64,000 nucleotides of DNA from Larimichthys crocea (taxonomy: Eukaryota > Chordata > Actinopteri > Sciaenidae), in the NCBI RefSeq assembly GCF_000972845.2, contig NC_040016.1, forward strand, positions 20,426,005-20,490,004, written 5' to 3'. The notes under the pieces were generated by a model that saw only the letters and a program-made list of their open reading frames with translations, had not been told where the DNA came from and ran no database searches. Below are positions 1 to 12,785 of this stretch, piece by piece. A program made the position numbers and the translations under genes. Numbering within the stretch: position 1 is the first letter of the stretch; every line of letters begins with the position of its first letter.

Positions 1-978
1 AGCAAGTTAACAAAGTCTGGTGGACTTAATGCTCCTAGTGACGTTTGAAGGCACGTGGAGAACGGACCAAACCGATACCAAGGAACCAACAGCACGATAA
101 CCGGCTCGTTGTATATGAGGTGTGTTTATAGATTTGTCATATCACCGAACAACGCGCTGCAACGTTCACACAGTTCTCGGCTCTCCGTTTGTATTCCGTG
201 CGTGTCTCTGCTAAATGGGATCGTCACAATTACTGAAGCATCCATCTGACTCACTGAGTCATTATCGGAGCCAATAAGCTCATTAAACGGACATGTTATT
301 GACTGAATGTGACTGATCCGCATTATATCGTCTATTTGTGTCAGTCTGCGTTGCAGCTATTTTTAAAAAAAATTAACAAAAATTTGCCTACGAACCTCAA
401 AGAATGTTTGATCCAGACGCCTCTTACTTATAGTGGTGATGTTAGCTCATGTAGAAGAATCATCTCCGCCTGTGTAGTTCATATTTTTTTGTATATTCAG
501 GTATTTGATATTCAACACGGGCAGATGTCTTTTGTGTAACTTCAGTTTGTTATTCGGTCATCTTGCGCTCGTGCATGAATCCCTTCTCACAGACGCTTGT
601 GTGAAGTCCAGGTCCAGGTCCAGGTCCAGGTGTTTCTGGGCTGCACACGTGTTGACCCCGTCATACAGATGCTATGAAAATGGGTTGTTACCCCAGCATA
701 AGTGTTAGCCACATTCTCTGATCCTGCTTGTTGTTGCAGCCGTGAAACGAAGGGGCAGCATTGATGAGACTGCAGTGTTCATGGTCTATATTCATGACAG
801 GGAGACAGACACTGTGTGTGTGTGTGTGTGTGTGCGTGCGTCTATGTGTGTGTTGCTTGTTTGCGAGGCAGTATTATTGATTCATAGGCAGTGTGATTGC
901 AGGCAGCCTCCCTCAGCTGTGTTCGGTCGGCTTTACTGGGCTGGCAGAGCGCGCTACACTGCAGCACGTCACTGGAGG

Positions 979-1027
<49 letters not shown>

Positions 1028-2289
1028 GGGTTTTTTTTATGCATGTAGTCATCCATGTAAGCACATTGAGCCATGAAGCATGTGAATGTGTTTGTGTCAG
1101 TGTGTGTGTGTGCTGTTGTAAAGCCATGTGTGTGTATGTAGTCACTCAGTCATGTAAGCACATTGAGCCGTGCAGTGTCAGTGTGGGAGTGAGGGAGAAA
1201 CTCTTATATGTGTGTGTGTGTGTGTAGTCACTCATGTAAGCACATTCAACCATGAAGTGATGCCACTATGCAGTGTGTGTGTTTTGTTTGTGTGTGTGTG
1301 TGGGCTGCAGTTGCTCCGTTGTTGTGGAGATGGATGGCGGTGACTCGGGTCATTACCGAGGCTGAGTTAGCTTCGTGGCTAATTTTAGCTTCTAGGTTAC
1401 CCGTCAGTGTGTCTGCCGAGTCGCTTTTCTGTTCGAGGAGGCAGAGCGAGTGAACACGGAGCGAGGTGAGGGGCGGAAATGGTTTCTTTGTTTTGTTTTC
1501 ATGGATTAAAAACTGCTACTCATCTGCAGTGAAAAGACTCATTGACATGTAAATATCAAAATGATCGTGAGCACCGTGACACAAGCCTGATGAGGACGTG
1601 TGAACTCCACATGATGCCCCGCGTGTCCGGCTTCCAAATGAGTCCACCTTTTGTTGAATAAGTGGTAATGTACAAGAAAGAAAGAAAGAAAGCACCATAA
1701 CATGTAAACAGAAATAAAATATGACGATGTGCAAGATACTGAGACGTCATATTTAGTTAAAAATAACACAAAGACAACTTCTTAAATGTTCAAACTGAGA
1801 AATTTGATTGTTTTTGGAAAAATATGTCCATTTTGAGTTTGATGCCAGCAACATGCTTCAAAGAAAGTTCAGGTCAGGGTCATGTTTACCTCTCTGTTCA
1901 TCACCTCTTCTTTTAACAAGACAAGGAGTCTTTTTAAAGTAGTAACTTTTCCCACTCTTGCTTGATGTTGGACCTCGGGCGCTCAACAGTTCCGGGTCTC
2001 CTTTGTCGTGTTCGATGTTTCAATAAGGGGCTAAACCTTTTCAATAGCTGACAACTCTAGACTGCAGACAGGTCGGTTTAACACTCAGACACTCTGACTA
2101 TAGAGCTGTGCTGTTTGAATACGAGCAGAATGTGGTTTGACATCTTCTTGCTGAAATAAACAAGGCTGTCCCTGAAAAGGACGTGGCCTACTTGGCAGCA
2201 TATGTTGCTCGAGAAACCTGCATATATCATTCAGCATTAATGCAGGTTACCCATCATGCCATGTGCACTAATGCACCCCCATCCATCAA
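1..2289. other. Non-coding 5' region with GT microsatellites
   Basis: No supported gene. It holds (AGGTCC)n at about 607-630, (TG)n at 813-834, a pure (GT)22 at 981-1024, further GT tracts at 1209-1225 and 1270-1300, and a GAAA run at 1674-1692. Open frames here are produced by the microsatellites (poly Val-Cys). A CG-richer segment at about 1320-1480 is discussed as a possible non-coding exon. Confidence 0.6.
1041..1260. repeat. Minisatellite, about 90-bp unit, three diverged copies
   Basis: The motif GTAGTCA..CATGTAAGCACATT recurs near 1045, 1138 and 1225, with GT-rich spacers between. Units differ by substitutions and in GT length. Confidence 0.7.
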
Positions 2290-2875
2290 GGATGCAGCCT
2301 TTTGAACTCTTTGGTCTCTCTCCATTTTAGCCCGGAGGATGAGGTTTCCCCCGTCACCTCAGTCCATCTTGAACGAGCTCAGGCCATCAGAAGGTGGTGG
2401 TGTTCCTGGATCTGGTTTATATCCGGCTTTTCTCTCTTTGTATGATAGAGTTTCGATGAGCTGCGTTCACAGACGATGCTGTTTGGAAATGTTCCTCAAC
2501 CCACGCAGTTATGTCGACGACAGAAGATGATGATTACGGCCATCTAATGTTGGATTTCTCTTTTGCGTACAGAGATTTCTTCTGATTCTCTGAATCTTTT
2601 ATCGATTATGAACCGTGGACAATGAAGTCCAAAGATTCTTTACAATTTTATGTTGAGAAACCTTAAAATGAACTGTTTGCCAGCACAGTCTGTCAGAGTT
2701 GTGAACAGCTCCTCATCTTTACTCCACAAAGCCTCTCTGGGATGCTCCTGTATACTCAATCATGTTACCAACCTGTTGCCAGTCAGCCTCATTCATTCCA
2801 CTAGCTGTTTTCTTTGAGCTTTTCACAACTTTTCCAGTATTTTGTTGCCACTACACATGTTTTGACATGTGTTTC
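2290..2875. mobile_element. Degraded DNA transposon-derived interspersed repeat
   Basis: Blocks such as CTCCATTTTAGCCCGGAGGA, GTCCATCTTGAACGAGCTCA, TTCTCTGAATCTTTT and GGGATGCTCCTGTATACTCA appear in the order I remember from a very common teleost repeat. It is full of indels and not coding. I do not assign a superfamily. Confidence 0.65.
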
Positions 2876-5050
2876 AATGTTTAGCACATCATCATAAAAT
2901 CAGAGTACCAATATATCAATTGGACTTTAGGTACTGTGTCGGCACAACATACAAAGTTTTTGAGATGTTGGGTTTTCTGTTAGCTTCTACGGTGAGCCGT
3001 AGGGCTCCTTGATTATGGCTTGCGATTGTTTTGGCCAATAATGGAATCTCGGTTGCGTAACTCGAATACTCACTGACTTTGGCAACCTCATGAATTTATT
3101 AATTTTCTTTTTTAAAAACTCCTTGAGCTGAAAAACTAATGGGGGGGAGTTCCACCCTTTTTAATTGTGTTCTATCTGTGTGATACGTCTGAGTCCTCTT
3201 TAACTCATTCAGTATTGAACGTGCTTGGTGACACACTGTCAGCTCTGGGTATGTTACACACACACACACAGCCATCATTGTAGCGAGCCGATGCATTTCC
3301 TGCAAGGCGTCATATGTTTATTTGTTTATTTGTGGGCTGCTACAGTGCGGAACAACCGTCTCTGCCTCCTCTCCCAACTTAAGTTCACCGTGTACGAGTG
3401 TGTTTGTGCGCGGCATGTGATATCGTCCTGTCAAACAGCTGAATCGGTTTTACCTTTCTTGTTGACCAAAGGCTCTCGTTCCGTCATCTCGACTTGTTTC
3501 GTTGCAGCGTAGTGCGGCGTAATGATCGTTTTATCTCAATTATCATGTTTTCATAGTCGTTGGAAGCCAAAATTGAAACTAAAATTTGATCAGTCGTCCA
3601 ACCCTAGTAAGCCGAGAGCCTGTAATGTGTCTGTGTGATGTAGTAATCGCACACTGCGAGGAGTAAGAGGGTGAAAGAACACAGACGTGGAAACGATAAA
3701 ATGCTGATTGATAATGATGTTGATCCGTAGAATAAATGAGTTCAAACAGTACTGGAGAGTGAAAGGAACCGTGGGAAGATGACGTGCCGAGTGGTCAGAA
3801 GACGAATGCCTTCGATCTGTGGGGAATTTGGGTCATTACAGCTGTGAGGCATAAAATATAGATAGAAACATAATGGCCAAACATTTAAAATAAGCGCACC
3901 TTTTCCATTGTGTAGAGAAAACTCTCGCTGTGCTGCTCGTCAGTAGATTTATCTGTGAGACAGATTTGAATCAATGGAGTAACGGGTACACAGCATGCAC
4001 CTCAGTCCCCTGATCTACAGTCAGAATTGTTTATCGAGTTAACAGAATGCTGTTTGTTGGGCGATACGCTCTTTTGCTCCGGCTCTGCTTTTTTGTGTCA
4101 GGTGAAGTTTGTGGCATCATGCAAATGTGGCCTACTTGGCGAGCAGGGATTCTGTTGTGTTTCTCATTCTGGTGCGAGTGGCCTAGTTACACTCGTGTCC
4201 TTTATCATTTTAGACATTGCACACATGGTTTTTGAATGGTTTCACTTCATTCCCTGTGTGTTTTTAAAAGTGAAAACACCACTAATGGTAACTCTAAATA
4301 ACTCTCTAAATAATGATCAACTTAACCCCAGAAAGAAATCAGGTCAGATGAGCTGCAGCTAGATCTTTTGGGGATTTTTCTGGAGGGGGCCGTGTTGAAA
4401 CTGGGCTAAAATATGATCCAGTTTAGCAGCTCTAAGTGCTGGACCTTCAAACCATATATTGGTCGTTTGCTACCCCCACCGTGTCGCCTTATTGTATCCC
4501 AGGTGAAAGTCAGCACTGAGAATAAAACCTAGCCGCGTCCGGATGTAAATCCACTGCTCCGGCGCTAACCTGAATAAGTAATAAGCCTTCTCTCGTGCTG
4601 TTCAGCCCTGTAGGGAAAAGTATGCTCAGTAAGCCCTGGCTAGGTCCTCTATGACCCAGCAGGAAATGGGCTGATGTTTTCACAGCCTCTGATCTCCGGC
4701 ACTCACGTGTCCACCGGCAGATTAATGTCTATTTAAAGTATTCATCAAACGAGAGTCTTTGAGAGGAATGGCCTGCAGTCCACTGCAGATGCTCATCTAA
4801 ACTTCTTTTGGAGGTTTCATTTAAAAGAAAAATGTGCTCTGTTCTGGCCAGCGTCTTCAAGGGCTCCATTAGTTGGAAGCTTTAACTCAGATTATCTTGT
4901 TTCTTTCAGCAGTGTAATGGGTATCTTGCGCTTGCATCTAAGCTGTGGCTGGTTTACTTTTTCATCTGCAGCCACCTTGGCCCGTTACTGTTTAATGCTT
5001 CACATTGATGTAAATTGGCCAACAACGAAGGCAAAGATCTAATGACGTAA
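2876..5050. other. Non-coding, no recognisable feature
   Basis: AT-rich unique-looking sequence. Open frames at 3225-3512 and 4027-4362 lack splice partners and family similarity. A short CA tract lies near 3257-3270. Confidence 0.5.
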
Positions 5051-5236
5051 ACGGTAAACGGACTGTAGCTTCTATGGCACCTTTCTAGTTTTCTGACCAC
5101 TTACCCATTCACTGATGGTGCAGCCTTCGGCAGCAATTTGGGGTTCAGTATCTTTCCCAGGGACACCTCCGTGTGAACTGAGGGATTGTTTAACGACTGT
5201 CTGATTAGTGGATGACCCGTTCTACCTCCTACGCCC
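5051..5236. repeat. Degraded common teleost interspersed repeat
   Basis: CGGTAAACGGACTG, CTTTCTAGTTTTCTGACCAC, GATGGTGCAGCCTTCGG, TTTGGGGTTCAGTATCTT and TAGTGGATGACCCGTTCTAC follow the order of a repeat that I know from many fish introns. The central section is shortened. Confidence 0.7.
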
Positions 5237-7309
5237 AACTGAAGTTGACTGAAATCTGTGTGACTGCAAACGTTGAACGTTATCTGCGGCTGTGCAGAAC
5301 TGTCGTCGTTGCTATCGGGACAATTGCAACGCCCAAATCAAGTACTTGAGTGCTCATGCCCATCTCTAGTAAACACCTCTTTATCCTCCATCGGTCAACA
5401 TTAGAGGCATCTAAAGAACATTTTTGGCCTTTGATTGTACAGGTGTGTCTAATAAAGTAACCACTGAGATAATTTTAAGAAAGATCTCGGAGGTGTAACC
5501 TCGTCTGTCTCGTTGAAAGGTAATTTCGAAGGTGTACAGATAACACGGAGAGCACACACTCTTTAAAGACGTGTGTGATGTTTCATTATACATGCAAAGA
5601 TGACTCGTTTGCATGCATAATACCTTTTTATTTTGAAACGGAAAGAGCTCAAATGAAATTCTGCTTCTGCCCTCCACCATTTCTCCTTGAAGTCTTCGAC
5701 ACAAACACCAGCTTTCACTTTTAAAAACCCAAAAATGGATAGCAGTTGATCTCAGCAGAAGGGGCTCCTCAACTTTTTCACCCTGGTATCTCACCCAGGG
5801 TTTCAGACTCATTACTTTGCCGCTCTTGTCATGTAGGGACTCGACAGAAACCTGCTCTCGTTCCTCCAGCGCCTGACCCTTTGTTTAACACCGAGATCAC
5901 ATCTGCACGTTTTCTCTAAACCGGAGGAAAGTTTACTTTCTGTTCTTGCATTGCGGAGGCTTGTCGTGACAGATCTACAGATTCATCTGGTTTGTCCTGA
6001 GAATGATGTCTCATCCGCGCCCTGCTGTACCTTCTCTGGTGTAGTATATTTGATTAATATTATATGTATTTTCACTCCTGATCACCTCTGAGCTGCAGCC
6101 ATCAAATGCTGACACGATCAACTCATCCAGTTTGTAATCTGAGCGTGGGCCTTATCTGTTGCGTGACTTCCTTACGCATGATCACCTCTAATGCCCACAG
6201 CAAGCAGCTTGTGCTCCGCAGCACAACAGGCAACATCTCGAATCAGTCTTTCAGGTACAGCTGAAACAGTTAGAAGAGCTTACATGTTCTGATAATCGAT
6301 TCCAAGATCCAGATATTCATGAGTTAGTAAATTTAATATTTAGTCGGATATCTATTTAAGAAATTCGAAGATGCATCTCTGGCTCTAATTTATCCATCAA
6401 AAAAATAATCTTCAGATTTCTCATTCATCAAAATAATTGTTAGTTGTGTCTTGACTTTGTTTGGAGGTTGTTTTGTCTGTAGTTTGTTGGGCTGTCCCCA
6501 AATTAAAACAGGCGAATCAATTAAATTTAATAAAAAATATGACCTTTTCTTTTTCTTAAAGGCTATCGAGCAACACTTGAACTGCAAGATTATTAAACAG
6601 AGTTTAGATATTCAGGGTGACACGTGCGACGTTTTGTGCCAGCACTCGATATCAAACAAAAGCCAGAGACTGTATTGTATGAACTTACTATGAGCTGGAA
6701 ATTCACCACATCCAAGCAGAAGACATAAGATAACGTTAATGTTGGCGTGACCGGGCAGCTGCCTCCATCTCCAACTCAGACTCACCTCGGCTCCTGGTCT
6801 GCAGCTGCCTGTGCCCATCGCAGATATATTCAACCAGCGGACAAGACGACTCGACCTAGGAATGATTTTTGCTGCTGAGGGCAGCGTGACAGCGAGGAGC
6901 CCCAGAGAATCTCTGACTGGTGATTTGAGTCTTTCGGCTTTCAAGGGGAAGCTTTAGGATTACCCTTGATTGTTTTTAAACGCTCCCATGTTTAAAATCA
7001 TCATGAATCAGCTGCTTTTTCTTACACATTTATTTTTGTCCTGTAGTTTTTTTTTTATGTACTCATAAATATTCTTTTGATTTCTGACAAACTGCACCGT
7101 ATTTTGGTTACAATATGGTTGATGTTATTGCACTTTCAGATACAGAGGTTTGTTTTCAAGTCTTCTGATTAGATGGTCAGACAGACAGACAGACAGATAT
7201 CTAGACATACAGACGAGAACAAGGGACAGACAGACGCAGGTAAAGAGCTGGCTCAGATCTTCAGATTCAGCCGATCCATCAGCGGTCGGGAGCCAGTGGC
7301 AACGAAAGG
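5237..7309. other. Non-coding, no recognisable feature
   Basis: No exon with homology. A short AGAC/AGAT simple repeat lies at about 7174-7200. Minus-strand frames at 5411-5812 and 6612-6944 show no recognisable protein. Confidence 0.5.
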
Positions 7310-7389
7310 GTTACCATGGCGACCGCGTGTTTACGTCCGCCTCCCCGCTCCCCGCAGCTTTGGCACGGAGAGCCAGTTTCCATGGTAAC
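7310..7389. promoter_or_regulatory. Paired RFX X-box-like palindromes
   Basis: GTTACCATGGCGAC at 7310-7323 and GTTTCCATGGTAAC at 7376-7389 fit the X-box form of two GTNRCC-type half-sites with a 2-base spacer; the second is a near-perfect palindrome. A loose half-site (GGCAAC) is at 7298-7303. The segment is GC-richer than its surroundings. RFX binding is inferred from sequence only. Confidence 0.5.
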
Positions 7390-7399
7390 GGCTGTGATA

Positions 7400-7420
7400 C
7401 CCCCCCCCCCCCCCCGCCCC
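7400..7420. repeat. Poly-C tract
   Basis: Sixteen C, one G, four C. The minus strand is a G-run able to form G-quadruplexes. Length in the assembly is likely to be unreliable. Confidence 0.9.
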
Positions 7421-10400
7421 AAACCAAACCAACTGGCGAGGAGGCCTTTGAGCTTGCAGTCCATGTCTATCGTGTGTGTGTGTGTGTGTGTGTGAGAGAT
7501 TCATTGGGATGATTCCTCGTACCTGTGTGAGAAGCATCTGCATTGGCCTCACGACACACACGGCAGCGCATACAGCAATTACAAAAACACACGCGCACCT
7601 GCTGCCGTACGTCAACGTGACATTCACACACACACACACACACACACACGAGGATTTACGTGTGGACTCAAACGCGCGCAGCCGTCACTCCACATTAGCC
7701 TGACCTGGCGAGTTAGTCCCTCCACACAGTGTGTGTGCGCTCCCTCTTCTCCGGTTTCTAAATACAGTCAAGAGCACCAGCGAGGGCCGCAGCCAGTTTT
7801 AGACCCTTCAGCGCTCTCTCTGCCTCGCTGTCATAGGAACCACGCAGTGATTTCGCTGACAACCTGCTTCATGTGTCAATACACGTGTGTGTACGTAGGT
7901 GTGATGAGGAGGAGATCGATCGCTCAGAAAGGCCTGCTTCTCCTTTTGTTGCTTCAGGCACGCCGAACAACGCCAGGCTACATTTCCGTCAGCGGTGTTC
8001 CCGAGCTCAACCTTTTCTGATTCAAACCTCCACATGATCACGGTAATGAGCCCGACGCTGGCTCGCTTTCAAAAACACAACCGCTCCCTTTGCCAGGCAC
8101 AAAAATGTGCTACGGTTTATGATACGGAAACATACGGACGACATACAGTCTCTCACATCACATACAGATGGACGGAGGCCACGAGCAGCAGCGTGAAGCC
8201 AGCGCACAGCAGACGGCGGAGCATGCTGTACATAGTAGTGTGTATATATATTAAACGCTTTTACAGCTGCCGGTCGATACCTGTTTATGCATCTCGAGAC
8301 GGGCTGCCAGTCCTGATTGGCTGATTGTTTTCATGTATGGATTTCATATACAAGAGGCCGCACGCTGTATCAGATTGATCGATTTAATTTTCTGTGTATT
8401 TAAGAATTAAAGCTGCGGCACATTGTGGCCTGGTGTTTATTTGATATAGTTTTTTTTCTTTTTTTTTGAATATTAAAGATGAAGACTGTGTCGCACAATG
8501 AAGAGACAGCAGGGGAACACTTCCCCAATCAGAACCGTTCTACTTCACTATGAGCGGTCCAGATAAACACAAACAAATTCAACAGTGACAAAAAAGCAGG
8601 AGGAGGCTGTTGTACACATCAGAAACTGTCAGATACAATAAAATGCAGATCCACTGGAGACAGATAAGGTGGACTAAAATAGACTGTATCGATCTCACAC
8701 AGCTCACAATATACAAGGTGGACCAGAAAAATTCATCGTGGCGTCCTTCCTGCAGCAACCTGGTTTCGACCCCAGCTGTCACTCTCACAAGTTTAAATCC
8801 CAGCGAGTTTCGAAGTGACTTCACAGAGCAGAGTAAAAACAGAAATAGACAAGAGAGCAGTTGCATGAAAAACTAGAAATTAAAAGAAAAGTAAAAACAT
8901 AAAACTACAACAATGAAACAAATAAGAAAGAACCTATAGGCTAAAAAGCATAATTTAAGAACAATAAGTGAGAGATCTTATGTCCCCCCCACGATAGCGT
9001 TGTCTTTTTCGCTCCCGTCAGTTAGATCCAGCTCTGCATCCCCGTCTTCTTCTCCTCACTGCAGCACGGAGCTCCGGTCTTTCCACAGAGAGTGTGCTTG
9101 CTCTGTCCAACAGCTGTTCTCAAGCGTAAATCTGAGAGCCGCGGCTTTCTCTGAATGTATCATAAAGAAGTCTGTATAACAGAGAAAAGGCCATGTGTGT
9201 GTACACAGAACGGACGCAGGTTGGTGTGACCTAAAAATACTAAAAACACAGAGTGTAGTGTTCAGAGCTACTTCAGCTGGCTGCTACCCACACGGCGCCA
9301 TAGCAACACAACAACTACATCCTATATTTCTCTACAGTGCAGCATCACTAACACTTAAGCAAGCATATGTTGTAGTCCGTGCAACCCCGCAGCAAGTCAC
9401 GTCTGTAATCCACCAGACCCTTGAACACAGAAGCTGCCAGTCTAGTGCCAGTACATTTCAAGAACGGGGACCAAATCTTACAGACTCCTACAGTTGTCAG
9501 ATATTCTATAGGTATCATATCAAACACAGCCAGTGTTTGCAGTCAGTCCACTTCAGCAATATGTTTTTTTTTTCTTGCAGAGAAAGTCAGCACACAAAGA
9601 AGTACGGGAGCCCAGACAGCAGTTCAGTTCAGTGTTAAAGAGTCAGCGATAGTCTGTATGTTACGTTCTCCCGATATTCATTCATATGTTCATACACATG
9701 AATAAAATCACCAAGCTGAGCGTGACGCTTCATACATGAAGTATTTTATTGTCTGTGTTGATCTCACTTTCTGCTCACAGTGCTTCATAAATCTCATAAA
9801 CGTTGTGTTATTTTTTTTGTTACAGCTCTATAGTCAGACTTCATAGACTCCGGTATAGTGTCATCCACTACAATAAACCTCCAGCTGCTGCATGATGTGA
9901 CTTCAGAGACTGCTGTCTGATTCACTTCATGTTTTGGACTACAGTGACTCTTAAACTGTCAATCAGGACTCCAGAATGGGTTTCCAGCATGTGTTTTTCT
10001 CCCACTTGGTACGAGAAGAGGAATATTACTTTCGATGCAGTAAATATAGAAAAGCTCAGCTTTAAGCGGACAGATCAAGTCCTTTCTGCACGGTTCATAT
10101 CACGTGTCAGCGTATTTCACAAAGGCTAAAAGCGTGTTGACATGCACATTTATGTCAGGATATGATATCAGAATCTGTCAGTTACCTGTTTACACGCAGA
10201 CAGTAACATGTTCTACAGAAGCTGTCTGTATTGATTCATGTTGGCTTGATGCCTTTCTCTCCGTGGAGAACACACTTGATCTGTTTGTCAAAGCAAATAT
10301 TATACAGCAGCCTTTGTTTACAGAACAGACGGAGCTATACTTGTAGCCTAATAAGGTTATTTCATAGTCAGCCATGTCTAAAGTGTAACTACGACTGCTT

Positions 10401-10564
10401 TGGATGGCTTTTGGAGATCTTGAATGTAAGGCTAATCCTAAAACAAACGTCGTTAGTCTTTAGTTGATGCATAAAAAGGGCTGAGAAAACTCAGCAGGAT
10501 GGAGCTCATTGTTTAGATGTTAAGAAGGTGTGAGATGTTCAGATACAGCATCTTCACGTAATAC
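7421..10564. other. Non-coding with microsatellites
   Basis: (GT)n at 7471-7494 and (CA)n at 7626-7649. The rest, including the open frame at 9195-9638, shows no recognisable protein or splice structure. Confidence 0.5.
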
Positions 10565-11291
10565 TAGGGATGTAACGATGCATCGTGACACGATTAAAAA
10601 CCAGTACAGATGCGTGACGACTCGCATCGGTTGACGGAAGAAATGAGTTGCGATTCTTGGCGAATGCGAGAGACGTAGGATATGTTCTTTTTCTTCTTTT
10701 TTAAATTAGGAATAGGTTACGTTATCTTAAAAAGTCACTGGTTGGTGATTCATTTGTTTAACGTCAGACGTGAAGTCACGTGAGGCACGTCAGTACGGAG
10801 CACAGAGCGAGGGAAGACATGGCGACGGTAGAAAATAGCTTTGAAATAGTGGACGCACAGAGCGGTTTGAAATCATTTTGGATTCCCTATATACAAAAAT
10901 ACAACCGTGAGAAACGAACAGACAAAACCAAAAACAGCATGTAAATATTGCAAGAGACTGCAACGTATAGCGGCAACACGAGCAACATGCAGCAGCATAT
11001 CAGCTGCCAAAGTAACGTTACGGCACCTCGTGAGGAAAAACTGCTCATCACACGAGTTAACACCAGTTTACTGTGAGATTGTTTCTAAAGAAAAGAGAAA
11101 CAAAAACAGTTTGAGAGTTTCTGGAAAGAAAGGACCTAAGATTTTTTTCCTACAAATAAAAAGATAATTTTATTTGGTCATAATTTGTCTGTAGCTCATT
11201 TTGATTAAAAAAAATCAGGAGAAAATCGTATCGTGAACAAAAAATCGTGAACCGTATCGAGTCGTGAGTTGACTGTATCGTTACATCCCTA
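10565..11291 (+). mobile_element. Relic hAT/ZBED-type DNA transposon
   Basis: The ends are inverted: TAGGGATGTAACGATGCATC at left, and GTATCGTTACATCCCTA at right. Flanking 8-mers CGTAATAC and CGTGATTG agree at five positions, suggesting a worn target-site duplication. Inside, ATGGCGACGG at 10818 opens a frame with ACKYCKR; after a frame change come YSGNTSNMQQHI. This is the BED zinc-finger layout of hAT transposases. The rest of the transposase is missing. Confidence 0.75.
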
Positions 11292-11370
11292 CGTGATTGA
11301 TACCTGTCATTTTTCCACCACTCCTGTCGAGCCAAGTCACGTCCATACAACTGCAGCTGACAGTCACCAA

Positions 11371-11451
11371 ACCAAGACTACACGAAGGAGTCGGTGCTTT
11401 ACTGTAAGGAAACCAAGACTACACGAAGGAGTCGGTGCTTTACTGTAAGGC
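11371..11451. repeat. Perfect tandem duplication, 41-bp unit
   Basis: ACCAAGACTACACGAAGGAG and the following bases through GTAAGG occur twice, at 11371 and 11412. Confidence 0.9.
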
Positions 11452-11605
11452 CGACATTACCGACACCAACGTTAACATGGCCTTTTAATGGAAAGTGGAT
11501 TTAGTGTGGCTCATGTTGAGCACTTTGTACCAGAGGGGACTCTCTTTTAGTAGCCAAGTGTCCATCAGCGGCTTCAGTCGATGTAAATCAGACCCGCTGT
11601 GCTGT

Positions 11606-11698
11606 CACACACACACACACACACACACACACAAAGCTTTTGTCATTCAGAAACACACACACACACACACACACACACAAAGCTTTTGTCATTCAGAA
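11606..11698. repeat. Duplicated CA microsatellite block
   Basis: A (CA)n tract followed by AAAGCTTTTGTCATTCAGAA occurs twice in tandem. Confidence 0.9.
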
Positions 11699-12544
11699 CT
11701 GCATCCCGGCTTATTGACTCCCTGTCCTCGATATGACCTTCAGATGGAGGGGGGGGCGGATAAAGGCGCATTCCCTTCAGTTCTTCCTGACACTCGGTCA
11801 TCCGCTATCGATCACTTTAAAATATTGATAATTCGCCTGAATGTTTGTTTAACGATTGTTACTCTATCAATATTTTTTTTTTTTAGAATACTGGCAGTTT
11901 CTTTCCTTCTCATGGAGAGATGATGTTCTGCTCTTTGATTTAGGTTCTGCAGTGTTCTGTCAGGAATGCAGATTGTGGTTTTTTTAATTGAAGTTATAGG
12001 TTGAAAAGTGAAAGCCACAGGTTTTCACTCCGGTGATGGAGTTGGAAGAAGTGTCCAGAACAGTAGTTTTTGCTTGGGAGCTTGTTCAACATCGGGATTC
12101 TCTTTCCGGCTTTTGCATGGGAAAACCTGTGACCGTAGTCAACCAAAGAAAATCTTGGTAGACTGAAATTCTAACGCAGTGTGAAGTGTGTGTGTAAAAA
12201 AACAAAAAACAGTTACCGGCATCCAACCCACTACTCTCGTTATAGACTTTTAAATGAGGCTTAATGTTCACACTGACTTGACTGTCCTTCAGTATTACAT
12301 CAGTCTAACATCGCCACAAGCTGTGGGAGCAGCCACTTAGCACGCTAAAGCCAAATTCAGCTGGTTAAACAACATGAAACATGTAATAACTAAATTTGGA
12401 GTCTGGTCACAGGCAGCAGTAACATCAGTGATCCATCACTGAGTGTAAACAGTTAGCAGTCTCTAGTAAAATACACACACGTTGCATCAAAAATAAACTT
12501 GTGTTGATTCTTTGACATTTGTTTTTGAAGTGAAGCCTGTTTGG

Positions 12545-12785
12545 AAGTGCCAAAAACTGCAGTTCCTCAAACGTCCACTTGAGGCTGGCTCCAGAAGTGA
12601 GTCAGTCTCCATAAGTCCCCATGTCCAAATGTCCAACTTCACAGCAGAAATAAACATGTTTACAGCCTGGTACAAAAAACAGTTTTGGTCTCTGTAGCTA
12701 ATTTCCCCGTTCATGACAACTGTACTGAGGGTGAATTTATATACAACTCACCTGTTCACATTATATTAAGGCTTAAAGTTATGCA
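12545..12785. repeat. Percomorph interspersed repeat
   Basis: CACTTGAGGCTGGCTCCAGA, ATAAACATGTTTACAGCCTG, CAGTTTTGGTCTCTGTAGCT and AACTGTACTGAGGGTGAATT match from memory a repeat common in percomorph introns. Class not assigned. Confidence 0.6.

Noticed and set aside
742..1227. 161-residue open frame rich in Val-Cys
   Set aside because: It is a translation of GT microsatellites; there is no real protein composition.
9195..9638. 147-residue plus-strand frame
   Set aside because: No homology that I recognise, no splice context; length alone is not enough in 17 kb of non-coding DNA.
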